64,000 nucleotides of DNA, taken from Calditrichia bacterium (GTDB lineage Bacteria > Calditrichota > Calditrichia > RBG-13-44-9 > J075). The DNA is taken from contig JACKAP010000013.1 in assembly GCA_020635015.1 (NCBI GenBank), positions 1-64,000 of the forward strand. Reading direction: 5' to 3'. Shown here one piece after another: positions 1 through 8,779 of the stretch. Position numbers and translations under genes: made by a program. Position 1 is the first letter of the stretch, and each line of letters starts with the position of its first letter. The notes beneath the pieces are model-generated. The model saw only the letters and a list, made by a program, of their open reading frames with translations, ran no database searches and was not told the DNA's origin.

Positions 1-1392
1 GAGCGCCGGGAATTCATAGCTCAACCCGTAGGAGCCGTAAAGCGCTATCGACGGTTTCAACTTGAGATTCAGCCCGATTTTGGGCGAGAATTCCTGGAAC
101 ACCCGGCTGGAATCGCTGAAGCCGAAGGGAATGCGGATATCCCGCTGAAAGGCGTTGCGGTCGAAGCGCCCGGTCAGCAGCACGTCGAGCCGTTCCGGCA
201 GCACCTGGAATCGGTTGGCCAGGTAGAAGCCGAGGTTGTTCAGGCTTTCGCGGAATTCGTTCTCCACGGAGATGCCCCGCCGTCCGTTGATATTCTCAAA
301 TTCCGCTGCCGGCCCGGCCTGATAGGCGAAGTCGCTGCCGATGGTAAAAATGTTTTCCCGTCCGGCAAGGAGCGTGGAGCGGTTGGTGAAGCGGGCCATG
401 GTGCCCAGGGAATAGCGGGTGGCAATCCGGTAGGCCAGGTTCTCCGCCTGCTCCAGTTCTTTCAGGCTGCCGTAAGCGCTTACTTCCACTTCATTGCGTT
501 CTTCCGAAAAGCGGGTTTGGTAACGGATGCCCAGCCGCCCTTTTTGGGTAATCCGGCGGAAATCCTGCGAGACCGCCAGAGAATAAGCCTGGAAGGGGTC
601 TTGATCGAGTTCCTCCCGGGTCAGCGATCCGGGCTGGCGGCTGAGGCCGTTGAGGTACGATCCCAGGATGGTCAGGGTGGCGCCCGCGCCGGGATAGGCT
701 TCGTAAATCGCATTCGCCAGGTGCTGATATTCGGCGCTGTGTTTGCGGAACCCCTCATTTTGTGAATAATGGTAGGAGAACAGCATCCGGTTGGCGGCAT
801 TTTCCAGTCCCAGCTTGAGGCCGCTCAGGCGCCATCCGTAACTGCCGCTCTGGCTGATCAACCCGGCATAGCTGCGCGGAAAGAAGAGATCCGAGGTAAA
901 ATTAACCACTCCGCCGGGCGCATTGGCATAAAGCGAAGAGAGGTTTCCCTTCACCGCTTCCACCCCGCCCAGAGAGGTGAAGTCGATATCATCCAGGATG
1001 GTCTCGCCGTCCGGCTCGGTCTGGGGAAAGCCGTCCTGCAGTACCCGCACCCCCCGGGCGCCGGAATTGGAACGGGTGCCGTACCCCCGCAGGGAGATGC
1101 GCAGATCGTGCGAGCCGTAGCGCGATTGCAGGAAGAGCCCGGGCACGTCGGCCAGCACATCGCGGGCGGACATCTTCTTGCCGTAGGGGAGTTCTTTCTT
1201 GTCCACCCGGAAGACGGAGTAGGGGATATCGATGATGCGCTCTTCGGCGCGGGTGCCGAGGATGGTAATTTCCTGGATCTCATAGCTCAGCGAATCGTCT
1301 TCCTCCTGCGCCCGGGCGGTAAACCCGGAAATGATCAGCAGAAGGATACAGATGGTTTCCCATTGGAATCGGAAGGGGGTAGAGATATTCAT
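1..1392 (-). CDS. TonB-dependent outer-membrane receptor, C-terminus cut by window edge
   Basis: The frame stays open from the ATG at 1392 to the window edge, giving 464 N-terminal residues. It begins with a hydrophobic signal peptide ending near FTARAQ. A TonB-box-like segment follows (YEIQEITILGTRAEE), then a plug domain with VLADVPGLFLQSRYG, LRISLRGYGTRSN and VEAVKGNLSSLYANAPGGVVN, the usual signatures of FecA/PupB-type receptors. The rest reads as amphipathic beta-barrel strands. It would import a metal chelate, vitamin or oligosaccharide using TonB energy; the substrate cannot be read from this part. There is no carboxypeptidase-regulatory domain at the N-terminus, unlike the next receptor. 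AAGAGGT lies about 11 bases before the ATG. The missing C-terminus is only a matter of the window boundary. Confidence 0.88.
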   Translation of the reverse strand, partial: MNISTPFRFQWETICILLLIISGFTARAQEEDDSLSYEIQEITILGTRAEERIIDIPYSVFRVDKKELPYGKKMSARDVLADVPGLFLQSRYGSHDLRISLRGYGTRSNSGARGVRVLQDGFPQTEPDGETILDDIDFTSLGGVEAVKGNLSSLYANAPGGVVNFTSDLFFPRSYAGLISQSGSYGWRLSGLKLGLENAANRMLFSYHYSQNEGFRKHSAEYQHLANAIYEAYPGAGATLTILGSYLNGLSRQPGSLTREELDQDPFQAYSLAVSQDFRRITQKGRLGIRYQTRFSEERNEVEVSAYGSLKELEQAENLAYRIATRYSLGTMARFTNRSTLLAGRENIFTIGSDFAYQAGPAAEFENINGRRGISVENEFRESLNNLGFYLANRFQVLPERLDVLLTGRFDRNAFQRDIRIPFGFSDSSRVFQEFSPKIGLNLKLKPSIALYGSYGLSYEFPAL

Positions 1393-1445
1393 TATGGTCA
1401 ATTACCTCTTTGTGAATAGATATTACCTAAAAATGTAATTCGATC

Positions 1446-1564
1446 TGTCATTGCGAGGCGTTTTTTGCCGAAGCAATCTCCTGCGAGGTGCACCTAGCTG
1501 CAGTAACGTTGGAAGCACTTCGCAGGAGATTGCCGCGCCGCAAAAGACGCGACTCGCAATGACA
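1446..1564. repeat. Inverted repeat with TGTCATTGCGAG ends
   Basis: The segment starts with TGTCATTGCGAGGCG and ends with CGCGACTCGCAATGACA, with an inner pair around GCAATCTCCTGCGA / TCGCAGGAGATTGC. A related single-arm copy lies at 22842-22890. This is a dispersed intergenic palindrome lying between two receptor genes, with no open frame of its own. Confidence 0.7.
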
Positions 1565-1601
1565 ATACCTGCTTAACGCGTAACATCAACTGATCACTAA
1601 A

Positions 1602-1630
1602 AACTCCGTGAACTCTGTGCCTCTGTGGCA
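1602..1630. repeat. Single arm of the CTCTGTGGC repeat family
   Basis: This short stretch (AACTCCGTGAACTCTGTGC followed by CTCTGTGGCA) matches the right arm of the hairpin elements at 28190, 50117, 54241 and 58125. The matching left arm is absent here, so this is a partial copy. Confidence 0.6.
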
Positions 1631-1653
1631 AAAGTGCTTTTTTAAACCTTCAA

Positions 1654-3936
1654 CTAGGCACCGCCCAGCGGAATATGCAGCGCAAAGGTGATATTGCGCC
1701 CCATGTTGTTGAAGCCTACCTCCGGATCGTTAAAGCTGCCCGGTTTGATCCGCGAGAGGTGGTCGTAATAGACTTTCCCCAACAGGTTGTTGACTGCCAG
1801 GCTGGCGTAAATGCGCCGGCCGAGGAATTTGCCGCCCAGCGACAAATTGACCAGGCTGTATCCCGGGGTTTCCCGCTCCGCGGCAGTGCGGTTGGTTTGA
1901 TCGAATACCGTCACCACTCCGAGCTTCACAAACCCTTCGCGGAAAATGCGCCAGATATCGGTATCGACCGTCACCTCATGGCTCATCCTGTTCGCCGGCA
2001 TCAGGGGCAGGTAGGCGCCGTCCTTCTGCTTGCCCACCAGGGCGGTGAATGAGCTGCGCAGCGCCAGCCGATTCAGGGAGGCGGGCCGCCAGTTCAGGGA
2101 AACTTCACCGCCGCGCAGCGAGGCATCAGACTGCAAAAACCGGTAAACCGGATAATCGCCGATGTGCTCACCGGTGGGGGAAAGGAAGATGTAGTGATCG
2201 AATTCGTTGCGGAAGACCGCGGCGTCGATTGAAAGCCGGGGAGTGTGATAATAGAGCCCCAGGTCGAATTCGCGATTTAACTCACTGCGCAGTTCCGGAT
2301 CGCCGATCTCGTAATTCAGGGTGCCTTCGTGCAATCCGTTGGAGGTTAATTCCGCCAGGTTGGGGGCGCGGTAGCCCATGGCAAAATTAGCTTTCAATTG
2401 CAATCCCGGCGTCAGGCTGTAGAGCAGGCCGGCCGAACCGGTGACGGGATGATAGTCTGCTTCGAGCGCGGCCATGTAGCCGATCGAATCCGCCATGCCG
2501 CTGGCCTCGCTCTGGATATGATATTGATTGAAGCGGAGGCCTTCTTCGATCACCAGGCGGTTCAACTGATGGCGGAGATAGGCATAGGCCGCCAGTTCGC
2601 GGGTGGTGGCGTCGGGGATGATCCGCCGCGAGCCGCTGTTGCGGTTGTCCTGAAAGGTCGCCTGAAAACCGGCGCTGAGTTCGGAATTCCAGAATTCCGG
2701 CGAGATGTAGCGCGGGGTCAGCGCAAAAGTATTGAGCTGCATATTGAGGTTGCCCAACTCCTGCTCTTCCGGCCCTTCCTGCTCCTGGCGGTTGTTGAAA
2801 TGCGCCCCGGCATCGATCTTCAGCCGGGAGGCGCCGGCGAAGATGGTGTTCTGGGTGGTGATCAAATGGTAGTTCACCTGATGATAGGCTTCTTCCATCT
2901 CCCGCTCGAAATGTTCTTCCTTCTTTTTGCCCTCCGCCTCGTTTTGCTCCACCACCCCAAATTGATAGAAGGAATAGTGGTAGTTCAGATTGGAGACCAG
3001 CCGTTTGCCTAAAAAGCCGACGCCGCTGCTCAGGTTCAGCCCGTTGAAACGGGTATTGGGCACCCGTTCATTATCGCCATCGAGATAGTCCGCGTGGGAA
3101 TCCCCGCCCAGCCGCGCCTTCCAGTAGAAGGTCTCGCTGCCTCCTTTCACCCCCAGGTCGGTATTCAGGCCCAGGGTATTGGCGTCGATCTTCATGTTGA
3201 GGTCGCTGACGGTTCTGCCCGCCGGAGCGGGTTTCTCATCCACCAGGTTCAGCACCCCGGCCATGGCGTCGGCGCCGTACAGCAGCGTCGCCGGGCCCTT
3301 GATCACCTCCACCCCGCGAATGCCCATATCCGACAACCCCAGGCCGTGCTCATCCTGCCATTGCTGGTTGTCGAAACGGAATCCCTCGATGATGGTCTGA
3401 ATCCGGCTGCCGTGAAGCCCGCGGATGACCGGCTTGGAGATCCCGGCGCCGGTGGAGAGCTGGTTGATTCCCGGCACCTGAGTGAGCGCTTCCGTTAAGG
3501 TGGTCGCGCCGGAGAACTGGATTTCCTCCCGGGTAATCGCGGCAACCGCATAAGGGGTCTGCTCCGCGGTTGCGGCATAGGGAGCGGTCACCAGAATTGC
3601 GCTGTTTTCCACCGGAGAAAGCGGCAGCGTAACGTCTCGCCGGATGTGCGCATCTTGAATATTGACCGTCTGTACCACGGTCTTGTAGCCGATATGGGAA
3701 AATTCGATTTTGAAGCGGCCTTCCGGGAGATGGCTCAGATGGTAAGCGCCGGCGGAGTCGGTATCGGTGCCGGTCTTCAATTCCGGGAGATACACGATCA
3801 CCCGCGGGATCGATTTCCCGTTTTCATCCTTGACCACTCCGCTTAAGCCCTCCGGATGGTCCGGAGCGCTATACGATATATCGGGAAAGCATATCATGAT
3901 GATCAAAAGTAAGCCTGAAACGATTACTCGAAACAT
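1654..3936 (-). CDS. TonB-dependent receptor with N-terminal carboxypeptidase-regulatory domain
   Basis: This complete 760-residue outer-membrane receptor has a signal peptide (MFRVIVSGLLLIIMICFP...), then a beta-sandwich CarboxypepD_reg domain (about residues 30-110, LSGVVKDENGKSIPRVIVY). A plug domain follows (about 125-235: ITREEIQFSGATTLTEALTQ, VIRGLHGSRIQ, VEVIKGPATLLYGADAMAG), then a 22-strand-type barrel to the C-terminus. The DEHGLGLSDMGI and DAMAGVLNLVDE signatures recall receptors of the ZnuD/heme-metal type. One predicted loop (about 340-360) is rich in Glu, Lys and His and could bind metal; this is inference. The start is supported by GGAGG 7 bases before the ATG. It lies in tandem with the receptor at 1-1392, 261 bases apart, same strand, and downstream of a small membrane-anchored protein. 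Confidence 0.92.
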   Translation of the reverse strand: MFRVIVSGLLLIIMICFPDISYSAPDHPEGLSGVVKDENGKSIPRVIVYLPELKTGTDTDSAGAYHLSHLPEGRFKIEFSHIGYKTVVQTVNIQDAHIRRDVTLPLSPVENSAILVTAPYAATAEQTPYAVAAITREEIQFSGATTLTEALTQVPGINQLSTGAGISKPVIRGLHGSRIQTIIEGFRFDNQQWQDEHGLGLSDMGIRGVEVIKGPATLLYGADAMAGVLNLVDEKPAPAGRTVSDLNMKIDANTLGLNTDLGVKGGSETFYWKARLGGDSHADYLDGDNERVPNTRFNGLNLSSGVGFLGKRLVSNLNYHYSFYQFGVVEQNEAEGKKKEEHFEREMEEAYHQVNYHLITTQNTIFAGASRLKIDAGAHFNNRQEQEGPEEQELGNLNMQLNTFALTPRYISPEFWNSELSAGFQATFQDNRNSGSRRIIPDATTRELAAYAYLRHQLNRLVIEEGLRFNQYHIQSEASGMADSIGYMAALEADYHPVTGSAGLLYSLTPGLQLKANFAMGYRAPNLAELTSNGLHEGTLNYEIGDPELRSELNREFDLGLYYHTPRLSIDAAVFRNEFDHYIFLSPTGEHIGDYPVYRFLQSDASLRGGEVSLNWRPASLNRLALRSSFTALVGKQKDGAYLPLMPANRMSHEVTVDTDIWRIFREGFVKLGVVTVFDQTNRTAAERETPGYSLVNLSLGGKFLGRRIYASLAVNNLLGKVYYDHLSRIKPGSFNDPEVGFNNMGRNITFALHIPLGGA

Positions 3937-4248
3937 GTGATTCCTCCGCTGGTAAAGTTTTCAATTCAGCATGACATTTGAGCATTAAGCATTTACCATT
4001 TGATCGCGACCGCAGGCCGCGCCAAGGTAAATAAAGTATGCCCTGTTTTGCCGCAGCTCTGGCGGCCCAGGAACAATGCATCCCTGGATGCCGGAGATCG
4101 TCGGTACATAGAACTCCTTATGTTCGCCGGCAAGTGTGCCGCTGAATAGTCCGCCGATTCACGATAGTACATGCCGCTACAGTGGAAATTCAGGGAACTT
4201 CAAATCCGTCAATCTTCCAGGGGCATTTAACAATATGGATGTGCTCAA
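3937..4248. other. Gene-free leader upstream of the TonB receptor
   Basis: These 312 bases hold no clear long gene. I see the receptor's ribosome site at the left end, a short open frame with a good ribosome site (see 3993-4109), and a copy of the ATGGTAAATGC motif that also occurs at about 8725-8760 and 17428-17445. No riboswitch signature that I recognise is present. Confidence 0.5.
3993..4109 (-). CDS. Possible 38-residue small ORF
   Basis: A 38-codon frame starts at an ATG preceded by AAGGAG at good spacing and stops inside the ATGGTAAATGC repeat motif. The peptide starts MYRRSPASRDALFLG and ends ARPAVAIKW; it has no recognisable domain or membrane segment. It could be a leader peptide for the receptor gene or simply chance. 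The ribosome site is the only positive evidence. Confidence 0.2.
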   Translation of the reverse strand: MYRRSPASRDALFLGRQSCGKTGHTLFTLARPAVAIKW

Positions 4249-4779
4249 TTAACTTTGCGGAGGTGGGATAACCGGGAGGCTCGCCCAGGTTTTCAGGGCG
4301 AAGGGGTGATGGGTTAGCTCGAACTCGCCTTCGGAACGCAAGAGGCGAAAATCAGTGTCGCAGTGGTAATAAATCAGGCTCAGCAGGCGCTGGAGATCCC
4401 GCCGCTGTTCCCTGCGGCGGGAATCCCGGTCCATTTGGCGATGTACCAGATTGTCCAAATTTGCAAACAGCCTGGTCTCTTTTTCGTCGTTGATGCAATA
4501 ATAGCGGGTGATCTTCCCACAGCGTTCCTGCCGTATCACATCATACATGGTGCCCTGATACCGAAATTCGTGGCCGTTGATACGCTGAAAAGTCGCACCG
4601 GGATTCTCTTCCAGCGCTGCCGGAATTTCCAGCAGCACCAGTTCGGCTTCCGGAACCCCGGCTTTGATGCGCTGCTTAATTTCCCGGCGAACCTGGTATT
4701 GCTGGATTTCGAAAATGACCAGGTATGCTTCCGCCTGGAACAGCACCAGCAACAGTAATATGGCAATGAGAATTCGCAT
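4249..4779 (-). CDS. Small membrane-anchored protein of unknown function
   Basis: The protein has about 176 residues if it starts at the internal ATG (MRILIAILLLLVLFQAEAY), which gives a clean N-terminal membrane anchor. A GTG 24 codons upstream (4851) is possible, but it would put hydrophilic residues before the anchor. Neither has a strong ribosome site. The soluble part contains IPAALEENPGATFQRI, EFRYQGTMYDVIRQE and YYCINDEKETRLFANLD. I recall similar small proteins near TonB-receptor genes in Bacteroidota, but I do not know a function. It lies upstream of, and on the same strand as, the receptor at 1654-3936, so co-expression and a role around that receptor are plausible. Confidence 0.65.
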   Translation of the reverse strand: MRILIAILLLLVLFQAEAYLVIFEIQQYQVRREIKQRIKAGVPEAELVLLEIPAALEENPGATFQRINGHEFRYQGTMYDVIRQERCGKITRYYCINDEKETRLFANLDNLVHRQMDRDSRRREQRRDLQRLLSLIYYHCDTDFRLLRSEGEFELTHHPFALKTWASLPVIPPPQS

Positions 4780-4918
4780 TCGTTTTGTAAGCTTTAAACC
4801 TTGGATTCCGGGCGGCGGAAGAAACCGATCGGTGATGCTCCAATTTAACACACCATTGCATCAAACATAATTTACGATCAAACCCGAGAAATGCAAGCCG
4901 GTTTTCTTGCTGCAATGC

Positions 4919-6631
4919 TTATGCTTCGCGGGCCAGTAAAATCAACGCCTGGTACGCCTGCAACTGCACCCGCGTCCCCTCTTGCGCCAGGAAATCCCGG
5001 TTGTTGATCAGGATCTCCGCCTCGCGAAAGTCCGCCGGCAGCTCGAAGGGCACCTCCTGCGCGGAGAAATTCAGCAGCACCAGCGCCCGGGATTTCGCAA
5101 GCGTGCGGGTATAGGCGTAGAGCTGCTCGTGTTCCGGAGCCAGCAGGTGATAATCCCCATAGATGAGCACCGGGTTGGCCTTGCGCACCCGGATCATCCT
5201 GCGGAGATAATTCAGCACCGAGTTTTCATCCGGCTCCTGGCGCTCGGCATTGATCTCGCGGTGATTGGGATTGACCTTCAGCCAGGGGGTGCCGTCCGTA
5301 AACCCGGCGTGGGGACCGGCATGCCACTGCATCGGAGTACGGCCATTGTCGCGGGAGAGCCGTTTCTGCCCCTCCAGGAAGCGCGCCGCTTCCGCATGCC
5401 GACCCTTTTGCAGCAACTGCTGATAATAATTTTTCGTCATCAGGTCGTCATACGCTGCAATGCTGTCGAAGCGGATGTTGGTCATGCCGAGCTCATCCCC
5501 GTAATAAATATAGGGCGTGGCGCGCATGCTCAGCAGGAAGGTGTGCAATAACTTGGCGGAGGCCTCCCGGTATTCCGGGCGGTCGTCCCCCCAGCGGCTG
5601 ACCACCCGCGACTGATCGTGATTGCCCAGGTAGATCGAGCCCCAGCCCTGCGCTTTAAAAACCGCATCCCAGCGGGAATAAACCTCCTTAAACTCCCTCA
5701 GCCGCCAGCCTCCGGGGCGAGGCAGCATCGGATCTTGCGGATCGCGGTCGAGGCCCATCCCCTCGAAATGAAAGAACATATGCAATTCCCGGCGGTCTTC
5801 CGCCACAAAGCTCAGGGCGTCATCGATCTGCACCCCGGAGCCCTCTCCCACCGTCATGATATCATAGTCGGCAAGTACCTCCCGGTGCATCTCCTGGAGG
5901 AACTCGTGCAGCCGGGGACCTTTGGCGTAATAATCCGGCCAGGAACCGTATTGACGGGCAATTTCCTCCTCCGGGATCTCCCGGAAAGGCAGTTCCTTGG
6001 AAAAGAAGGCCGCGACATCAATCCGGAAGCCGTCGATGCCTTTGTCGAGCCAGAACCGCATCAGGTCGTAGACCTCCCGGCGTACCCGGGGATTTTCCCA
6101 GTTCAGGTCCGGCTGCTTCACCGAGAAATAGTGCAGGTAGTAGGCGTCGGTCGGCGGATCGAATTGCCAGGCTTCACTGTTGACGTCAAAGAAGCTCCAG
6201 CGGTAGGGCGGCTTTCCCTTTTCCGCCGGCCACCAGTAGTAATAATCCCGGTAGGGATTGTCGCGGGAGCGGCGCGACTGCCGGAACCACTCGTGCTCGT
6301 CGCTGCTGTGGTTGACTACCAGGTCCATGATCAGCTTGATCCCCCGCTGATGCATCCCGGCCAGCATCTCCTCGAAGTCCGCTATGGTGCCGAACTGGGC
6401 CATGATGTCGCGGTAGTCGCTGATGTCGTAGCCATTGTCGTCGTTGGGCGATTGGTAGATCGGGTTCAACCAGACCACATCCACGCCCAGGCTTTGGATA
6501 TAATCCAGCTTCTCGATGATCCCCCGCAGATCGCCGATGCCGTCGCCATTGCTGTCCCGGAAACTGCGCGGGTAGATCTGGTAGACCACCGCTTCTTTCC
6601 ACCAGGTTCGTTTGGGATTGGTCATAGCCAT
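4919..6631 (-). CDS. GH13 alpha-glucosidase (oligo-1,6-glucosidase type)
   Basis: This 570-residue cytoplasmic glycoside hydrolase family 13 enzyme hydrolyses terminal alpha-glucosidic bonds of short oligosaccharides. The (beta/alpha)8 barrel signatures are complete: DLVVNHSSDEH (about 103-113), GFRIDVAAF with nucleophile Asp205, MTVGEGSG with acid/base Glu263, and LGNHDQSR with Asp339. There is no signal peptide. The N-terminus WWKEAVVYQIYPRSF is typical of oligo-1,6-glucosidase, trehalose synthase and related subfamilies. Length and the C-terminal beta domain (ending ALILLAREA) fit an alpha-glucosidase better than trehalose synthase. The GEGSG at the third motif is a little unusual, as GEMPG-like sequences are commoner. 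The start overlaps the end of manC by 10 bases, so translation is probably coupled. Exact substrate is open. Confidence 0.92.
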   Translation of the reverse strand: MAMTNPKRTWWKEAVVYQIYPRSFRDSNGDGIGDLRGIIEKLDYIQSLGVDVVWLNPIYQSPNDDNGYDISDYRDIMAQFGTIADFEEMLAGMHQRGIKLIMDLVVNHSSDEHEWFRQSRRSRDNPYRDYYYWWPAEKGKPPYRWSFFDVNSEAWQFDPPTDAYYLHYFSVKQPDLNWENPRVRREVYDLMRFWLDKGIDGFRIDVAAFFSKELPFREIPEEEIARQYGSWPDYYAKGPRLHEFLQEMHREVLADYDIMTVGEGSGVQIDDALSFVAEDRRELHMFFHFEGMGLDRDPQDPMLPRPGGWRLREFKEVYSRWDAVFKAQGWGSIYLGNHDQSRVVSRWGDDRPEYREASAKLLHTFLLSMRATPYIYYGDELGMTNIRFDSIAAYDDLMTKNYYQQLLQKGRHAEAARFLEGQKRLSRDNGRTPMQWHAGPHAGFTDGTPWLKVNPNHREINAERQEPDENSVLNYLRRMIRVRKANPVLIYGDYHLLAPEHEQLYAYTRTLAKSRALVLLNFSAQEVPFELPADFREAEILINNRDFLAQEGTRVQLQAYQALILLAREA

Positions 6632-7701
6632 TTATCGAGGCTTTTTTTGCGGAGCTCCTCCACCACTCCCGACACCTCCTGGGCGCTGGATTTATGGCAG
6701 ATCAGCAGGGCGTCGCCGGTGTCGACCACCACCAGGTTGTCGACACCGACTAAAGCGACCAGTTTGTCCGGGGAATAGACGAAATTTTTTCTGGAGCGAG
6801 TCTGGATCATCTGTTGACAGTGGGCGACATTTTGCTGGCGGTCTTTGGGGGAAAGCTCGTGTACGATCTCCCAGCTCTCGATATCGCGCCAGCCCATGTC
6901 CGCCGGAATGACGAACACGTTCTCGGCATGTTCCATCACGCCGAAGTCGATTGATATCGAGCGGATGCGGCGGTACATGTCCTCAAGTTTCTCCGAATAG
7001 GCGGGAGTGTTGAGATTGCGGATCACATTCATCAGCATCTCGTGGTGCCCTGGCAGATGCTCGCCCAGTTCATCCAGGATCGTGGAGGCTTTCCAGATAA
7101 AGATGCCGCTGTTCCAGTAAAAATCGCCGCTCTCCAGGAAACGCTGGGCGGTTTCCAGATTGGGTTTCTCGGCAAAGGTCTTGACCCGGTGAATATCATA
7201 GCCGCCGCCGGAGGTTACTTTCTCCGCCGCCTGGATGTAGCCGTAGCCGGTAGCCGGCTGGTCCGGTTTGATCCCCAGGGTCACTAACCCGTCATGCTGA
7301 ATAACAAATTCTTCAGCCAGCCGGAGCACCTCCCGGAGCACCTCCGGGAGGGTAATCATGTGGTCGGCCGGGAGCACCACCATCACCCCGTCGGGGTCCC
7401 GGGCGTAAATATGGGCCGCCGCCAACCCCACGCAGGCGGCGGTATTGCGCTCGAAGGGCTCGATGATGAAAGTCGCTTCCGCGAAGTCCGGCAATTGGGC
7501 GCGAATCAGCGCCTCCTGGGCGCGGGTGGTGATGATCTGAATCTGCGGCGTCTCCACCCAGCCCGAGATGCGTTTACAGGTGGCCTGGAGCATGGTCGCT
7601 TCGCCTATCACGCTCAAGGTTTGCTTGGGGGAATGGCGGCGGCTCAGCGGCCAAAAGCGGGTGCCGACCCCGCCCGCCAAAACGACCGGATATATGCTCA
7701 T
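6622..7701 (-). CDS. manC: Mannose-1-phosphate guanylyltransferase
   Basis: This 359-residue enzyme makes GDP-mannose from mannose-1-phosphate and GTP for surface polysaccharide or glycoprotein synthesis. The nucleotidyltransferase signature GGVGTRFWPLSRRHSPKQ sits at residues 10-27. IIEPFERNTAA, VLPADHMI, TFAEKPN, WNSGIFIWKAS and SIDFGVMEHA follow, all standard for the family. The protein lacks the C-terminal phosphomannose-isomerase cupin domain of bifunctional enzymes, so it is the short form. It is the upstream gene of a two-gene unit with the GH13 glucosidase (10-base overlap). Confidence 0.95.
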   Translation of the reverse strand: MSIYPVVLAGGVGTRFWPLSRRHSPKQTLSVIGEATMLQATCKRISGWVETPQIQIITTRAQEALIRAQLPDFAEATFIIEPFERNTAACVGLAAAHIYARDPDGVMVVLPADHMITLPEVLREVLRLAEEFVIQHDGLVTLGIKPDQPATGYGYIQAAEKVTSGGGYDIHRVKTFAEKPNLETAQRFLESGDFYWNSGIFIWKASTILDELGEHLPGHHEMLMNVIRNLNTPAYSEKLEDMYRRIRSISIDFGVMEHAENVFVIPADMGWRDIESWEIVHELSPKDRQQNVAHCQQMIQTRSRKNFVYSPDKLVALVGVDNLVVVDTGDALLICHKSSAQEVSGVVEELRKKSLDKWL

Positions 7702-7720
7702 GGTTGTGCTCCTGGTTAGT

Positions 7721-7831
7721 GGATGGGTGAATGGGTGTATGAGTGGATGGGTGAATGAGTGTACGGGTTATTCATTTACCCGCGTCAAGTTTGTTTTTTC
7801 CCATATCCCCATCCACCCATTCTCCCATTCT
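7721..7831. repeat. Inverted minisatellite of the ATGGGTGA family
   Basis: Repeated GGATGGGTGAATGGGTG units on the left face CCCCATCCACCCATTCTCCC units on the right across a spacer containing TTTGTTTTTTCCC. This is one of at least six copies of this family in the window (others near 21.4, 23.9, 36.7, 49.4 and 51.7 kb). Confidence 0.75.
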
Positions 7832-7876
7832 CAAATGCGTTTAGATCTTGCCGCTATACCGCTGTCACTCATTTTT

Positions 7877-8713
7877 CTACAGCCCTTCCAGATACGCCCG
7901 GCTGAGGCGTCCTTCGAAGACCAGGCTAACCGCTCCATTCAAGTAGGTGCCCTGAAAGTCGTTTTCGAATTCTACCCGCAGCTCGCCTCCCGGGAAAATT
8001 ACGCTGACCGGCGAAGTCCAGTTGAGCTCTTTGGCGGCAAAAAAACCGCAGGCCACCGCGCCGGTTCCACAGGCCAGGGTCTCTGCCTCCACGCCTTTTT
8101 CGTATACCCGGGCGTGGAAGCTCTGGTGTTCCCCCGGGTAAACAAAGTTGACGTTCACCCCATCGGGACGGAAAAGCCAGTGATGGCGCAGATAGCTGCC
8201 CCATTTATTGACATCGACCTGTTCGAGGGGATCGTTCGATTTTACCACCAGGTGTGCGACGCCGGTGTCGACCCAGTAGGCCATATCGAACTGGCCGGGG
8301 AGGAGCGAGCTTAGCTCCTGGCTCTCCATGACGATCTCCGGCATCTGCATCCTCAGGCGCACCTGACGGTTCTGCTGTACTTCCGCCTGGTAGTGCACCC
8401 GGTTGATCTCGAAGCTGCAGCGCGCCGGGGCCATGCCGAGGGTGTGGGCCAAAAAGACCGCGCAGCGGGCGCCGTTACCGCACATATTGCCGGGATAACC
8501 GTCGGCATTGAAATAGTCCAGCTTGAAGTCGGCGTTGTCGCTCTCGCTTAGCAGCATCAACCCGTCCGCCCCGATGCCGGTGTGCAGTTGGCACAGCTTG
8601 CGGAATTTCTCATAAGCATCCGGCGCCATCCATCCGCTCCGGTTGTCGAACATGATAAAGTCGTTGCCGGCGCCGTGCATTTTGTAAAAAGGGTGGGTAA
8701 TGAAATCGCTCAT
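7877..8713 (-). CDS. dapF: Diaminopimelate epimerase
   Basis: This 278-residue enzyme interconverts LL- and meso-diaminopimelate in the lysine and peptidoglycan pathway. Both catalytic cysteines are present: Cys78 in NMCGNGARC and Cys215 in LACGTGAVACG. The N-terminal KMHGAGNDF (about 11-19) and the DTGVAHLV segment are family signatures. Length is normal. It stands alone, without other lysine genes, between manC and an Ig-like lipoprotein gene on the same strand. Its presence implies meso-DAP-type peptidoglycan. Confidence 0.96.
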   Translation of the reverse strand: MSDFITHPFYKMHGAGNDFIMFDNRSGWMAPDAYEKFRKLCQLHTGIGADGLMLLSESDNADFKLDYFNADGYPGNMCGNGARCAVFLAHTLGMAPARCSFEINRVHYQAEVQQNRQVRLRMQMPEIVMESQELSSLLPGQFDMAYWVDTGVAHLVVKSNDPLEQVDVNKWGSYLRHHWLFRPDGVNVNFVYPGEHQSFHARVYEKGVEAETLACGTGAVACGFFAAKELNWTSPVSVIFPGGELRVEFENDFQGTYLNGAVSLVFEGRLSRAYLEGL

Positions 8714-8779
8714 AGGACCCTCTTAATGGTAAGTGCTAAATGGTGAATGGTAAATGCGCAATGTGCATGTCATGTTTTT

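Noticed and set aside
5618..6778. 386-codon plus-strand frame opposite the GH13 gene
   Set aside because: It spans parts of two real genes (GH13 and manC) on the other strand and has no family resemblance.
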